46,004 nt of DNA from the NCBI GenBank assembly GCA_016186905.1, contig JACPKS010000042.1, positions 1 to 46,004 of the forward strand, in the 5' to 3' direction. A model generated the notes under the pieces. The model saw nothing but the letters and a program-made list of their open reading frames with translations, was not told the DNA's origin and did no database searches. Of this stretch, positions 7,324 to 16,666 are shown piece after piece; the stretch's first letter is position 1; every line of letters begins with the position of its first letter. This DNA is from Deltaproteobacteria bacterium. Its GTDB lineage: Bacteria > Bdellovibrionota > UBA1018 > UBA923. A program made the translations under genes and the position numbers.

Positions 7324-8087
7324 TTGTAGAGCTCCACGCGGTGTTCAAGGAATTTCGACGACTGGATTGTATCGTGCTCGTCGATGTCAGAGCCGCGCAC
7401 GATCGCGATCACGTCCATGTTCCGAACCTTCCTCTTGAACGGGATGCGCTTCACCCCCCGAAGCCTCACATTGCCGTTCGGGTATCGCTCGAGAACTTCG
7501 CCCGTCATGACGTCGGTCCGCGCGTATTCTGACGCGCCCGCCGCCGTCGCGACGGAGGCGACGGTACGGTCTTCCTTGCCTAAATCCTTGGTAATGCCGG
7601 GAACGTTGATGTCGCGATCGCGAAATTCCGGCGGAAGCAATTTTTTGACTTCCATCACCATATCCTTGCGTAAATCATCTTCGATGCGGATTGTGACGAG
7701 ATCGCCTGGTGCCTTGAGCTTATTGCGCGCGAAGAGATAGTTGTTCTGACCGTCCTCGGTCCAAAGCGAATAGTCGTTCTTCGCGGCTTCCTGGGCGAAA
7801 TCGTTCTTTGTCACGCGGCCGCTCTTGGCGCGCGTGCCGCTAAGATCGACCGGAGTGCCGGCGATCGGCGACGTGCGCTCGTCGAGCACCGTCGCCGGGG
7901 CGGGCGGAAGATTGCGATTCTCGGGCGCCGTATAATCGAAGTTGTTAAAGTTGTTGGCCATCCGCCGCTTGTTTGCGTCACCGTCGTCGAGGTCGTCGCG
8001 CAGGCTCTGCACGAGCGAGCAGGCGCTCAAATTGAACAGCGCCGCGAGAACCGCGAAAGGATACATTGCGCGCCCGACGCGTTTCAT
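7320..8087 (-). CDS. flgH: Flagellar L-ring lipoprotein FlgH
   Basis: FlgH is the outer-membrane lipoprotein forming the L-ring bushing. A signal peptide ends in the lipobox LSAC (about residue 23 from ATG 8087). The body has 'SLWTEDGQNNYLFARNKLK' and, near the C-terminus, 'GEVLERYPNGNVRLRGVK', typical of FlgH. The start at 8087 forms TAATG with the flgA stop; a GTG at 8096 would add three residues. Its presence shows that the organism has an outer membrane. Confidence 0.94.
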   Translation of the reverse strand: MKRVGRAMYPFAVLAALFNLSACSLVQSLRDDLDDGDANKRRMANNFNNFDYTAPENRNLPPAPATVLDERTSPIAGTPVDLSGTRAKSGRVTKNDFAQEAAKNDYSLWTEDGQNNYLFARNKLKAPGDLVTIRIEDDLRKDMVMEVKKLLPPEFRDRDINVPGITKDLGKEDRTVASVATAAGASEYARTDVMTGEVLERYPNGNVRLRGVKRIPFKRKVRNMDVIAIVRGSDIDEHDTIQSSKFLEHRVELYK

Positions 8088-9115
8088 TAGAACCACACCT
8101 CAACTTGTCTTCCTTCGAGAAGCTTGCCGCGAAACGCGCGGCTGTAACGCTGAAGCTGCACGGTCACCATGTCGCCGACCGCGGCCGGCCCTTGCGCCAC
8201 TCCTTTGGTGGAAATTTTCATGCTGTCGGACCGGAGCACGAGCGTAACGACGTCACCGAGTTGCACGATCGGCGACCGCTCGACCATCCCCGCCGCGAGC
8301 GCCGTTCCGGCGCGAACGGTTACGCGCGCGCGCACGCCTTCAGGAAAACGGTCCTTCATGAAATACGTCGCGGCTTCCGTGTTCGCGCCGGCGGAAACCC
8401 CGGCGAAAATTTCGGCGGACTTGAGCTCGAAATCCTCGATACGGATCTTGTCGGACGGGCGGACCGTGACTTTCGAAACGTAAATGGGAATTTTTCTCGA
8501 AAGCGTGGCATTGGCCCAACCGAGCGTCGCCGTCGGATCGGACGCCGACAGAATCTTCGCCGAGATGCGCTCCGCGAGGGTTTCTGGAATCGCAACGGTC
8601 CAGTTATTCTCGTTGTTGAGCGGAACATAAATCGGCACCGGGACCTTGAGCGACGTTACCGCGATCGAGCCGTCGACGCTTCCATTCGAATTTTTGATCT
8701 TCGCCGTAAGCGCATCGAGGATGCGCGCTTGAATCTCGGCCGCCCTGAGCTCGCGCTTGGTCTGCGTGACCGCGACGGCATCGGCGCCCGTAATCTTTAC
8801 GGCAATTCCGCCGAGATCGAAGCGATCGATCTCGCGCTGCAGCTCGACGCGCTTGAATTCGCGCGAGAGAACTCCTTCCATGCTCCAGCGGCAACACGCC
8901 TTGTGGTCGACGGCGCAGCGGCCCTTGAGCCAGGCGTCTTCGACGAGATCGCCAAGACACACTTCCTGCGACCGCGTTTCCGCGGAGCTTTTGAGTGTCG
9001 CCTGGCGCTCGATCGCAGCGCCTCCGCCCGCTCCGAATGCGCTCACGGCGGCAAATGCCGCGGCTGCGATGAGAAATACCGCCATGATTCCGTACCGCTG
9101 TGTCGCCTTGATCAT
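8087..9115 (-). CDS. flgA: Flagellar P-ring assembly chaperone FlgA, with a Cys-rich insert
   Basis: FlgA assists P-ring formation in the periplasm. The C-terminal ~140 residues contain the SAF-type domain (RPSDKIRIEDF, then VRAGTALAAGMVERSPIVQLGDVVTLV). An N-terminal signal peptide is present (to about residue 30). At 342 aa it is well above the ~220 of enteric FlgA and carries an extra N-terminal domain. An unusual cysteine group, one Cys followed by three in a 16-residue stretch (KGRCAVDHKACCRW), lies near residues 53-74. The start forms TAATG with the flgG stop. Confidence 0.88.
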   Translation of the reverse strand: MIKATQRYGIMAVFLIAAAAFAAVSAFGAGGGAAIERQATLKSSAETRSQEVCLGDLVEDAWLKGRCAVDHKACCRWSMEGVLSREFKRVELQREIDRFDLGGIAVKITGADAVAVTQTKRELRAAEIQARILDALTAKIKNSNGSVDGSIAVTSLKVPVPIYVPLNNENNWTVAIPETLAERISAKILSASDPTATLGWANATLSRKIPIYVSKVTVRPSDKIRIEDFELKSAEIFAGVSAGANTEAATYFMKDRFPEGVRARVTVRAGTALAAGMVERSPIVQLGDVVTLVLRSDSMKISTKGVAQGPAAVGDMVTVQLQRYSRAFRGKLLEGRQVEVWF

Positions 9116-9900
9116 TACCTGTTCCCTATGTTGTTGGTCGTGGCCCACATCTGGTCCCCGACGCTCATGATGCGCGCGTTGGATTCGTAAGTTCTTTGTG
9201 TCGTGATCATGTCCATCACGGCCTCGGTCGGCTTCACATTGGAGCCTTCAACCGCCCCCTGCTGGAGCGTGCCGAGCCCGTTTTCGCCTGGATTTCCCTG
9301 CACCGGAGGGCCCGACGCCGTTGACGCAAGCGCGAGATTCTCGCCGATTTTTCTCATCGCGCCGGGATTGATGAAGTTCACGGTCTGAATCTGACCGATC
9401 GTCTGCTCTCCGTTGGCCGACGTGATCACGCGCACCTCGCCGGTGCCGGAGATCGTGACGCTGGCCGTTCCGGGAGGAATCTGGATTCCGGGAACGATGG
9501 GATATCCTCCGCTGCTCACCATTCGGCCCGTGCTGTCGAGCTTGAATGCGCCGTCGCGCGTGTAAGCGACTTGGCCGTTCGGAAGCGTTACCGGAAAAAA
9601 TCCGTCGCCATTGATGACAAGATCGAGCAAGCCGTTCGTGATTTTCGTGGGCCCTTGCTCGTGAACCGCGTACTGCGCCGCGACCTTCACGCCAGAGCCG
9701 ACCTGCACGCCCACCGGCGCCTGGTTCGCGCCGGCTTCGCCGCCCGGTTCCTTGATCGTCTGGTACATCAGATCCTGGAACTCCGTGCGTCCGCGCTTGT
9801 AGGCGGTGGTATTCATGTTGGCCATGTCGGCGGCGAGCTGGTCAAGCCTCGCTTCCTGCGCTTGCATTCCGGTCGTCGCCGTCGAAAGCGCTTTGATCAT
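9115..9900 (-). CDS. flgG: Flagellar distal rod protein FlgG
   Basis: FlgG builds the distal rod. At 261 aa it has the exact family length, with the N-terminal rod motif (QLAADMANMNTTAYKR), central GDGFFPVTLPNGQVAYTRDGAFKLD and C-terminal EAVMDMITTQRTYESNARIM. The start overlaps the flgF stop in ATGA. It provides the intact reference that shows what is missing in the neighbouring flgF. Confidence 0.97.
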   Translation of the reverse strand: MIKALSTATTGMQAQEARLDQLAADMANMNTTAYKRGRTEFQDLMYQTIKEPGGEAGANQAPVGVQVGSGVKVAAQYAVHEQGPTKITNGLLDLVINGDGFFPVTLPNGQVAYTRDGAFKLDSTGRMVSSGGYPIVPGIQIPPGTASVTISGTGEVRVITSANGEQTIGQIQTVNFINPGAMRKIGENLALASTASGPPVQGNPGENGLGTLQQGAVEGSNVKPTEAVMDMITTQRTYESNARIMSVGDQMWATTNNIGNR

Positions 9901-10325
9901 AATTTGCCAACCTCATTGGCTTCTTTGGCGGACATGTCGCCGTAGGCCCGGATCGCGCGCATATTCGACTCGAACATGCGATTGGCCTTCAGCAAGTTCG
10001 TCAGCTCCGCGACGGCGTTGACGTTGCTCATCTCAAGAAAACCTTGGCGCGTGCGCGATTTTTCGGCGACTTTCGGCACGTTCGCAGGATTCGAATTCGA
10101 GTACATGGTGGAAGTCGTCTTCCGCAGCAGCCGCGGATCGGCGAACTCGGCGAGCGCGATTTTCGCGATCTGCTCAGTACCCGCGTAAATCTCGCCGTCT
10201 GGAGTGATCATGACCTTGCTCCCCTGATTGAGCGCGTCGGCGAGCTGAATTTCCTGCAGCGGAGATTGCGGCGCATTCGGATTATTTGGATCAGGCTTCG
10301 CGTTCAATACTTCCGGCGGAATCAT
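9897..10325 (-). CDS. flgF: FlgF proximal rod protein, C-terminal part (frameshifted gene)
   Basis: This frame encodes the second half of FlgF: QIQ-like linker (PLQEIQLADAL), a beta-rich middle (MITPDGEIYAGTEQIAKIALAEF) and the conserved end (SNVNAVAELTNLLKANRMFESNMRAIRAYGDM). It is out of frame with the N-terminal part, and its first ATG (10325) overlaps the upstream TGA as ATGA. The frame is open further upstream through an Ala/Pro-rich sequence, so the ATG is probably not an original start. Net change is one base missing or two extra. Either a sequencing error, a recent mutation or a split gene would fit. Confidence 0.8.
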   Translation of the reverse strand: MIPPEVLNAKPDPNNPNAPQSPLQEIQLADALNQGSKVMITPDGEIYAGTEQIAKIALAEFADPRLLRKTTSTMYSNSNPANVPKVAEKSRTRQGFLEMSNVNAVAELTNLLKANRMFESNMRAIRAYGDMSAKEANEVGKL

Positions 10326-10747
10326 GAAGGGATTCGTGCTCGCCGGCGTGCGCGCAAGCGGTGCGCCGGGCGCGCACGCGTGAACATCAGGCCGCCCGGC
10401 GTTTTCAACGCGAAAAAACCAGGTCCGTCGATCGCGACGTCAAACGGCGCGCTCGTGTTCTTGAACGTTCCTTGCCCATGATCGGTCGTAATGCGATCGA
10501 CGTTGACCATCGTGTTTTCCAGACCGTCGGTGTGATAGAAATCCGCGTCCTTGAACGCGGTACGGGGGATGTCGACGACGGGCGTGGTTGCGCGCTCTTG
10601 GCTGGCCAGATATTCCTTGAAAACCGGGGCGTCTTTTTTGAATCCTGTCGTATTCACGTTCGCGAGATTGTTCGCGATAGTATCGACGTTCTGGCTTTGC
10701 GCCATCGCGCCGGACACGGACGTCCAAATTCCAGTAGGAGAGCCCAT
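10322..10747 (-). CDS. flgF: FlgF proximal rod protein, N-terminal part (frameshifted gene)
   Basis: Residues 1-124 are a good FlgF: DTIANNLANVNTTGFKKD at the start and IDGPGFFALKTPGGLMFTR just before the break. The following 17 residues are an Arg/Ala-rich run unlike any rod protein, ending at TGA 10322. The conserved stretch that should follow (as in flgG, DGAFKLDSTGRMVSSGGYP) is absent from both frames, so some bases are altered between about 10325 and 10376. The first gene of the flagellar operon, it has AAGGAG about 11 bases before ATG 10747. Confidence 0.82.
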   Translation of the reverse strand: MGSPTGIWTSVSGAMAQSQNVDTIANNLANVNTTGFKKDAPVFKEYLASQERATTPVVDIPRTAFKDADFYHTDGLENTMVNVDRITTDHGQGTFKNTSAPFDVAIDGPGFFALKTPGGLMFTRARPAHRLRARRRARIPS

Positions 10748-10802
10748 CCTGGTTTCGTCTCCTTAAAATGTCAGACGGGAGAATCCCGCGAACGACTAAG
10801 AA

Positions 10803-10818
10803 GCAACTTGCACGCCAC
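10803..10818 (-). promoter_or_regulatory. Sigma-54 (-24/-12) promoter candidate for the flagellar operon
   Basis: Read on the minus strand, TGGCGTG-CAAG-TTGC has the invariant GG and GC exactly 10 bases apart, and the sequence around them (TGGC, TTGCT) is close to the TGGCAC-N5-TTGCT consensus. Transcription would start near 10791, giving a leader of about 45 bases to the flgF ATG. Middle-class flagellar genes are sigma-54 dependent in many relatives, which supports the call. Confidence 0.6.
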
Positions 10819-10843
10819 GAGGGCGCGAACGCGCACGAGTGGC
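10814..10843. repeat. Interrupted hairpin overlapping the sigma-54-like site
   Basis: GCCAC (10814-10818) pairs with GTGGC (10839-10843), and inside them GCGCG and CGCGC face each other around AA. The dyad touches the -24 element and extends upstream of it on the minus strand. It could bind a regulator or be incidental. Confidence 0.4.
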
Positions 10844-11083
10844 GAGGCGAAAAATTCCGGTCATGCCAAACAGAGTGGTTTTCCCCGAGATTTCAGGCCC
10901 ACTACGCCTTTGCTTCGCCCCGGGCTCATCCGCGCATCGCGGCTTGCACGGTACTAATTACCCTGGAATCTCAGATGCTTCGTGTAAAATTTGACGGACC
11001 AAAGGCCCCCTCGCCAAAAATCCAACGGCCGTGACGGATGATGAAGTTGCCGCCACAGTGCGCCTCCTGATACAACAGAGGCA

Positions 11084-11986
11084 ATGCCACTGCTTCTCAG
11101 CGGAAAACCCGTCGCCGAAGCCGTTCAAGCGCGCGCAAAGAGCGCGATCGACGCGTTTCGAAAAAAAACCGGCCGTGCGCCGGCGCTGGCAACCGTGCTG
11201 GTGGGCGATGATCCCGCCAGCGCGATCTACGTTCGAAAAAAGGGCGAGATGTGCGCGCGTCTCGGGCTCGGACACCGCGATTTCAGGCTTCCCGCTTCAG
11301 CAAAACAAGCTGAGCTTGAAAAGCTCATCCGCGAGCTGAACGCCGACGCCGCGATCGACGGAATCCTCGTCCAGAAGCCGCTCCCGAAACAGCTCGATGG
11401 GCAGGCCGTTTTCGATCTCCTTGATCCCGCGAAAGACGTGGACTGTTTTTCTCCACACAACGCAGGGTTGCTCGCGCAAGGACGCGCACGGCTTTTGCCG
11501 TGCACTCCCGCCGGCGTGATGGAAATTCTCAGACACTACAAAATCGCGGTTGAAGGAAAAACCGCCCTCGTCATTGGCCGCAGCGACATCGTCGGAAAAC
11601 CGATGGCAGTACTTCTCACGCTCGCGAACGCGACGGTCACCGTCGCGCATTCCAAAACCCGCGATCTCGCCGAACACGTAGCGCTCGCCGACATCGTGGT
11701 CGCGGCGATGGGAAAAAATCGGTTTCTCAAGGGCTCGCTTGCATGGAAAAAAGGCTGTGTCGTCATTGACGTCGGTATGCACCGCGGCTCTGTTGGTTCT
11801 TTGGCCGCTTCTTCAGGAGGAAAGCTCTCCGGCGACGTCGATTTCGACACCGTTGCGCCGAAAGTTGCCGCAATCACCCCGGTCCCTGGCGGCGTCGGCC
11901 CGATGACCATCGCAATGCTCATGGCCAACACGGTGCGTGCTGCGTTCGTGCGTCAAGGATTCCTGCTTGAGAATTCGTCCTTATAA
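11084..11986 (+). CDS. folD: Bifunctional methylenetetrahydrofolate dehydrogenase/cyclohydrolase FolD
   Basis: FolD converts 5,10-methylene-THF to 5,10-methenyl-THF (NADP+) and then to 10-formyl-THF. Y49-x3-K53 is the catalytic pair. Further signatures are QKPLPKQLD, PCTPAGVMEIL, the Rossmann motif VIGRSDIVGKPMAVLL, and PVPGGVGPMTIAML. Length (300 aa) is normal. It stands 16 bases before gcvT; the methylene-THF released by glycine cleavage is FolD's substrate, so the shared operon is sensible. Confidence 0.97.
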   Translation: MPLLLSGKPVAEAVQARAKSAIDAFRKKTGRAPALATVLVGDDPASAIYVRKKGEMCARLGLGHRDFRLPASAKQAELEKLIRELNADAAIDGILVQKPLPKQLDGQAVFDLLDPAKDVDCFSPHNAGLLAQGRARLLPCTPAGVMEILRHYKIAVEGKTALVIGRSDIVGKPMAVLLTLANATVTVAHSKTRDLAEHVALADIVVAAMGKNRFLKGSLAWKKGCVVIDVGMHRGSVGSLAASSGGKLSGDVDFDTVAPKVAAITPVPGGVGPMTIAMLMANTVRAAFVRQGFLLENSSL

Positions 11987-12002
11987 GTAGATAAATCCCA
12001 CA

Positions 12003-13106
12003 ATGGCAAAACGGACCGCTCTGTATCAGGAGCACCTGAACCTGAAAGGGAAAATGGTGGAGTTCGCCGGCTGGGAGATGCCCGTACAGTACTCCGAGGG
12101 CCTCGCGGCCGAGCACGAGGCCTGCCGCAACTCCATCGGCCTCTTCGACGTGTCGCACATGGGCGAGGTGCTGGTGCGCGGCGAGCGGGCGCTCGAGTTT
12201 CTGAATTCTCTCGTCACCAACAACGTCGCCAAGATCGCGGACAACCAGGCCCAGTACACCGTGATGTGTTACGACGACGGCGGCTGCGTCGACGATCTCA
12301 TCATCCATCGCGTGAATGAGCGCGAGTTCTTCATTTGCGTGAACGCATCCAACACCGAAAAAGATTTCGAGTGGATAAAATCGCACGCCCCCGCCGGCGT
12401 CTCGGTCGAAGACGTCAGCCGTCAGTACACGCAGATCGCGATTCAGGGGCGGCACGCAATGAAGCTTTTGCAAAAACTCACTGACATAAAAACTGACACG
12501 AAGCTCGATGAAATAAAGTACTACTGGTTCCGCAAAGGCCGAGTGCTCGGCGAACCGGCGGTCATCGCGCGAACGGGATACACCGGCGAGGACGGCTTCG
12601 AAATTTACGTGCGCTGGGATTCGGGGCCGAAAATCTGGAACGCGCTCATCAAGGAAGGCGCGCCGCTCGGAATCAAAGCGTGCGGGCTCGGCGCGCGCGA
12701 CACGCTTCGCACCGAGATGAAATATCCGCTCTACGGCCACGAGATCGACCGCGGCTTAAATCCCATCGAAGCCGGATTGGGTTGGGCCGTAAAGCTCGAC
12801 AAGCCCGACTTCACCGGAAAAAAAGCGCTCGTCGCGATCAAGGAGGCGAACTTGAACCGCGCGCTCGTAGGTTTGCGCTCGCTGGGCCGCGCGATTCCGC
12901 GGCAGGGTTACGCGCTCGAGCGGGGCGGGGCGAGCGCCGGCATCGTCACGTCGGGGACGTTTTCGCCGTCGCTGAAATGCGGGATCGCGATCGCTTACGT
13001 CGATCGCGCGCATTCGGAAATCGGCACGCGGGTCGACGTGATCGTGCGCGACCAGCGCGCCGAACATGAGGTCGTGGAAACGCCGTTTTACAAGAGACCC
13101 TACTGA
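12003..13106 (+). CDS. gcvT: Glycine cleavage system T protein (aminomethyltransferase)
   Basis: GcvT transfers the methylene group from lipoyl-bound aminomethyl to THF, releasing ammonia. Signatures include FAGWEMPVQY, GLFDVSHMGE, the folate-binding RTGYTGEDGFEI and GLGARDTLR-x-E near residue 240. Length (367 aa) matches the family. It lies between folD and gcvH on the plus strand. No obvious ribosome site precedes the ATG, which may be coupled to folD translation. Confidence 0.97.
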   Translation: MAKRTALYQEHLNLKGKMVEFAGWEMPVQYSEGLAAEHEACRNSIGLFDVSHMGEVLVRGERALEFLNSLVTNNVAKIADNQAQYTVMCYDDGGCVDDLIIHRVNEREFFICVNASNTEKDFEWIKSHAPAGVSVEDVSRQYTQIAIQGRHAMKLLQKLTDIKTDTKLDEIKYYWFRKGRVLGEPAVIARTGYTGEDGFEIYVRWDSGPKIWNALIKEGAPLGIKACGLGARDTLRTEMKYPLYGHEIDRGLNPIEAGLGWAVKLDKPDFTGKKALVAIKEANLNRALVGLRSLGRAIPRQGYALERGGASAGIVTSGTFSPSLKCGIAIAYVDRAHSEIGTRVDVIVRDQRAEHEVVETPFYKRPY

Positions 13107-13149
13107 TTATCGGCGCCGCGAGCCGCGCGGCGCGGAAGGAGAGCGCAAC

Positions 13150-13536
13150 ATGGAATTTCCCAACGACTTACTCTACACCAAAGATCATGAGTGGGCCCGC
13201 GTCTTGGGCGACGAGGCGGTGATCGGCATCACCGATCACGCGCAGGATTCGCTCGGCGAAGTCGTTTACGTGGAGCTTCCAAAAACAGGACGCACGCTGG
13301 CTCCCCATGAGACTTTCGGCGTCGTGGAATCGATCAAGGCCGTGAGCGACCTGTATTCGCCGATGGCGGGCACGGTGCTCGAAGCCAATGCCGCCGCGGC
13401 TTCCGATCCGGGAATGATCAACCGCTCTCCGCACGGCGACGGCTGGCTGATTCGCCTGAAACTCACCGATAGGGCCGCGCTTTCCACGCTCATGAACGCG
13501 GAGGATTACAAAAAATACGTCGAAAGCCTGAAGTGA
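13150..13536 (+). CDS. gcvH: Glycine cleavage system H protein
   Basis: GcvH is the lipoylated carrier that shuttles the aminomethyl group between P, T and L proteins. The lipoyl lysine is K63 in [13 protein letters not shown]. The start is ATG 13150, with AAGGAG 9 bases upstream; an upstream in-frame codon at 13066 would overlap gcvT and add non-homologous residues. Product is 128 aa, the usual length. Confidence 0.97.
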   Translation: MEFPNDLLYTKDHEWARVLGDEAVIGITDHAQDSLGEVVYVELPKTGRTLAPHETFGVVESIKAVSDLYSPMAGTVLEANAAAASDPGMINRSPHGDGWLIRLKLTDRAALSTLMNAEDYKKYVESLK

Positions 13537-13537
13537 A

Positions 13538-16501
13538 ATGAAAACCAAGCCCGACGGCACGCTCGAATTCACCGACACCTTCGCCGACCGGCATATCGGA
13601 CCCGGTCCTGACGAATTTCGGATGATGCTCAAGACGTTGAGCTCGCCCGAGCGCCCGCTTGCCACGATCGACCAGCTGATCGCCGCTGTCGTTCCCGCGC
13701 GCATCCGAACGCGAAAACCACTCGACATCGGCAAGGGCCGAACCGAGGCCGAGGCGCTTGCCGAACTGCGCGCGATCGCCGCGCGGAATGACGTCTGGCG
13801 CTCGTATCTCGGAATGGGTTATTCGGGAACCATTACCCCGCCGGTGATTCAGAGAAATATTCTTGAAAATCCCGGCTGGTACACGGCCTACACGCCCTAT
13901 CAGGCCGAAATTTCTCAGGGCCGCCTCGAGGCGCTTCTCAATTTCCAGACGATGGTCATCGATCTCACGGCGCTTCCGATCGCGAACGCTTCGCTGCTCG
14001 ACGAAGGAACCGCGGCGGCCGAAGCAATGACGATGTGCAGGACGCGCGCGAGCACCGAAGGTGCGAGTGCGAAAGTTTTTCTCGTTTCAAAGTTTTGCCA
14101 TCCACAAACGATATCCATTCTCAAAACTCGGGCCGAACCCGTCGGCATCGAACTCCTCATTACGGATCCGGATACCTTTGATTTCAAGACCATTGATCCA
14201 AAAAAATCAGTCTTTGGGGCTCTTCTGCAATATCCCTCCACCGACGGCGCGATCTTCGACCACGCCGAGTTCATCGAAAAAGCGCATCGTGCGGGAATCG
14301 TCGTCGCGGTCGCGACCGACATTCTTTCCCTGGCGCTCTTAAGGCCTCCCGGCGAGCTCGGCGCGGACATCGCGATCGGATCCACGCAGCGCTTTGGCGT
14401 GCCAATGGGCTACGGCGGTCCACACGCGGCGTTTCTCTCGACAAAAGACGGCTTCAAGCGGCTCGTTCCCGGACGCATCGTCGGTCTCTCGCAAGACGCC
14501 GCTGGCCGTCCCGCCGCGCGGCTGGCGCTTCAGACGCGTGAGCAGCACATCCGCCGCGAGAAAGCGACGAGCAATATTTGCACGGCGCAGGTGTTGCTGG
14601 CCGTGATTTCGGGAATGTACGCCGTCTATCACGGCCCGAAGGGCATCCGCCGCATCGCCGAGCGCGTACATCTCGCCGCGCGCATCTTGGCCGAAGGCCT
14701 TTCGCGCCTCGGCCACGCCGTACAAGCACGGGCGTACTTCGACACCGTTCGCGTGTCGCTCGCGCCCGCCGGAGGGCCAACCGAACGCGAGCTCACCGAG
14801 CTCGCGAACGCCAAGAAGATCAATCTTCGGCATCTCGGCCACTCCGACTTCGCGATCGCGCTTGACGAAACCGTATCCACGCGCGATCTCGCCGATCTTT
14901 TCGAGCTTTTCGGAGGCGGGAAGAAGCCACCCTTCACGCCGGACGGGATCTTGAAAGAACTATCCGGAAAAGACGACGCGATCCCCGCGTCGCTAAGACG
15001 CACTTCATCTTATCTTACCCACCCCGTATTCAACGGCTACCACTCCGAAACAGAACTTCTGAGATACCTCCATCGATTGCAGGCAAAGGATCTGTCGCTC
15101 ACCACTTCGATGATCGCGCTCGGCTCATGCACGATGAAACTCAATGCCGCCGCCGAGATGTACCCGGTCACGTGGCCTGAGTTCAGCGCGCTTCACCCGT
15201 TCGCGCCACTCGATCAGGCACGCGGATACCAGGCGCTTTTTCGGCAGCTTGAGGGCTGGCTCGACGAGATCACCGGCTTTTCGGCTATTTCTCTTCAGCC
15301 CAATGCCGGCTCGCAAGGCGAGTATGCAGGCCTCATGGTGATTCGCAAGTATCACCTGCACCGAAACGAAGGCCATCGCGACGTTTGTCTCATCCCAAGG
15401 TCGGCGCACGGAACGAATCCGGCGAGCGCGGCCATGGCTGGGATGACCGTCGTCGCCGTGGACTGCGACGCGAACGGAAACGTCGATCTCAAAGACTTAA
15501 AAGCGAAAGCCGAAAAGCACGGCCACGAGCTCGCGGCCGCGATGATCACCTACCCCTCCACGCACGGCGTGTTCGAAGAGACGATCACCGAGCTCTGCGA
15601 AATTATCCACGCGCACGGCGGACAGGTTTACATGGACGGCGCGAACATGAACGCCCAGGTCGGTTTGTGCCGGCCCGGAGATTTCGGCCCAGACGTGTGC
15701 CATCTGAATTTGCACAAGACGTTCTGTATTCCGCACGGCGGCGGCGGCCCCGGCATGGGACCCATCTGCGCGAAGCCGCACCTCGCGCCGTTTTTGCCGT
15801 CGCATCCCGTGATCGCCGTCAACGGACACGGACGCGAGGCCGGTAACGCCGCGGAGACTGTCGGCTCCATCTCCGCGGCACCATGGGGAAGCCCTAGCAT
15901 TCTTCAGATTTCATGGGCCTACATCGCGATGATGGGCGGCGACGGACTCAAGCGCGCGACCGAAGCCGCGATTTTAAACGCCAACTACATCGCCCGGCGC
16001 CTCGACCCGCATTATCCCGTCCTTTATAAAGGGGCGTCAGGCTTCGTCGCGCACGAATGCATCATCGATCTGCGTAAGATCAGAGAAACTACCGGCGTGG
16101 ACGTTGAAGACGTCGCCAAGCGCCTCATGGATTACGGCTTTCACGCGCCGACGATCTCGTTTCCGGTTCCGGGAACGATGATGATCGAGCCGACCGAGAG
16201 CGAGTCGATGGTCGAGCTCGATCGCTTCTGCGAAGCGATGATCTCGATCCGCGAGGAAATCGCCGAGATCGAGCAAGGCCTCGGCGACCGAAACGACAAC
16301 GTGCTCAAGAACGCGCCTCACACCGCCGAGCAGGTCATCCGTTCCGAGTGGAAGCACCCGTACTCGCGCGAGCGCGCGGCCTTTCCGGCGCCGTGGACGC
16401 GCAACCACAAATACTGGCCGCCGGTTTCGCGCATCAGCGGGGCGCTTGGCGACAGAAATCTCGTCTGCGCTTGCCCGCCGATCGATTCGTGCAACGGCTG
16501 A
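13538..16501 (+). CDS. gcvP: Glycine dehydrogenase (decarboxylating), single-chain P protein
   Basis: GcvP is the PLP enzyme that decarboxylates glycine and loads it onto GcvH. At 987 aa it is the fused single-chain form rather than the split gcvPA/gcvPB. The N-terminus has FADRHIGP and the PLP lysine is K727 in [20 protein letters not shown]. The C-terminus contains [11 protein letters not shown], as usual. The ATG is one base after the gcvH stop. The L protein (lipoamide dehydrogenase) is not in the window. Confidence 0.97.
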   Translation: MKTKPDGTLEFTDTFADRHIGPGPDEFRMMLKTLSSPERPLATIDQLIAAVVPARIRTRKPLDIGKGRTEAEALAELRAIAARNDVWRSYLGMGYSGTITPPVIQRNILENPGWYTAYTPYQAEISQGRLEALLNFQTMVIDLTALPIANASLLDEGTAAAEAMTMCRTRASTEGASAKVFLVSKFCHPQTISILKTRAEPVGIELLITDPDTFDFKTIDPKKSVFGALLQYPSTDGAIFDHAEFIEKAHRAGIVVAVATDILSLALLRPPGELGADIAIGSTQRFGVPMGYGGPHAAFLSTKDGFKRLVPGRIVGLSQDAAGRPAARLALQTREQHIRREKATSNICTAQVLLAVISGMYAVYHGPKGIRRIAERVHLAARILAEGLSRLGHAVQARAYFDTVRVSLAPAGGPTERELTELANAKKINLRHLGHSDFAIALDETVSTRDLADLFELFGGGKKPPFTPDGILKELSGKDDAIPASLRRTSSYLTHPVFNGYHSETELLRYLHRLQAKDLSLTTSMIALGSCTMKLNAAAEMYPVTWPEFSALHPFAPLDQARGYQALFRQLEGWLDEITGFSAISLQPNAGSQGEYAGLMVIRKYHLHRNEGHRDVCLIPRSAHGTNPASAAMAGMTVVAVDCDANGNVDLKDLKAKAEKHGHELAAAMITYPSTHGVFEETITELCEIIHAHGGQVYMDGANMNAQVGLCRPGDFGPDVCHLNLHKTFCIPHGGGGPGMGPICAKPHLAPFLPSHPVIAVNGHGREAGNAAETVGSISAAPWGSPSILQISWAYIAMMGGDGLKRATEAAILNANYIARRLDPHYPVLYKGASGFVAHECIIDLRKIRETTGVDVEDVAKRLMDYGFHAPTISFPVPGTMMIEPTESESMVELDRFCEAMISIREEIAEIEQGLGDRNDNVLKNAPHTAEQVIRSEWKHPYSRERAAFPAPWTRNHKYWPPVSRISGALGDRNLVCACPPIDSCNG

Positions 16502-16559
16502 ATTTCCAGGGAAATACCGTCAAGATTTTTTTATAAGACACGGAAAATTTTTTAATGCG

Positions 16560-16596
16560 TTTTTTCTTGACCCGCGCTTGCGCGCATCAAAAAAAA
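16560..16596. repeat. Extended AT-flanked hairpin downstream of gcvP
   Basis: A CGCGC-TT-GCGCG core (16573-16584) is extended by TTGA/TCAA and then by a T tract facing an A tract, so each arm is about 15-18 bases with a few mismatches. Because the T tract is on the 5' side, this is not a classical terminator for gcvP, although the extended stem could act as one with help. Further partial symmetry (GAAAATTTTTT near 16542 against AAAAAAATTTTC near 16608) surrounds it. Confidence 0.5.
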
Positions 16597-16627
16597 TCAT
16601 GGCAAGAAAAAAATTTTCAGCGCTTTG

Positions 16628-16656
16628 TTGACTTCCTTTGCGCGCGCTCATAATTA
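16628..16656 (+). promoter_or_regulatory. Sigma-70-type promoter of the 115-aa gene
   Basis: TTGACT (16628-16633) and TAATTA (16651-16656) are separated by 17 bases. Predicted transcription start is near 16663, only about four bases before the ATG at 16667, and no ribosome binding site is present, so the mRNA would be leaderless or nearly so. Confidence 0.55.
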
Positions 16657-16666
16657 AATCCACCAA

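Larger units (their letters stand above)
10748..11083. other. Divergent intergenic region between flgF and folD
   Basis: This 336-base gap separates the minus-strand flagellar operon from the plus-strand folD-gcv operon, so it should hold promoters for both. On the minus strand I see a sigma-54-like site (10803-10818) and a hairpin overlapping it. Also visible is a small hairpin, CGGGA-GAA-TCCCG, near 10775. For folD I see no convincing sigma-70 pair and no glycine riboswitch. The open frame at 10768-11034 has no ribosome site or protein-like composition. Confidence 0.6.

Noticed and set aside
8066..9190. Long open frame (374 aa) antisense to flgA
   Set aside because: It is Arg-rich, has no ribosome site, and reflects the GC-rich codon usage of flgA on the other strand.
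10768..11034. 88-aa open frame between flgF and folD
   Set aside because: No ribosome site, composition unlike a protein, and it overlaps the promoter region.
10748..11083. Glycine riboswitch upstream of the folD-gcv operon
   Set aside because: The expected conserved pieces were not found; the small hairpins there do not fit the fold.
13066..13149. Upstream in-frame start for gcvH
   Set aside because: It overlaps gcvT and adds residues foreign to GcvH, while ATG 13150 has a strong ribosome site.
16502..16666. Rho-independent terminator for gcvP
   Set aside because: The hairpin has its T tract on the 5' side and an A tract on the 3' side, which is not the terminator pattern.
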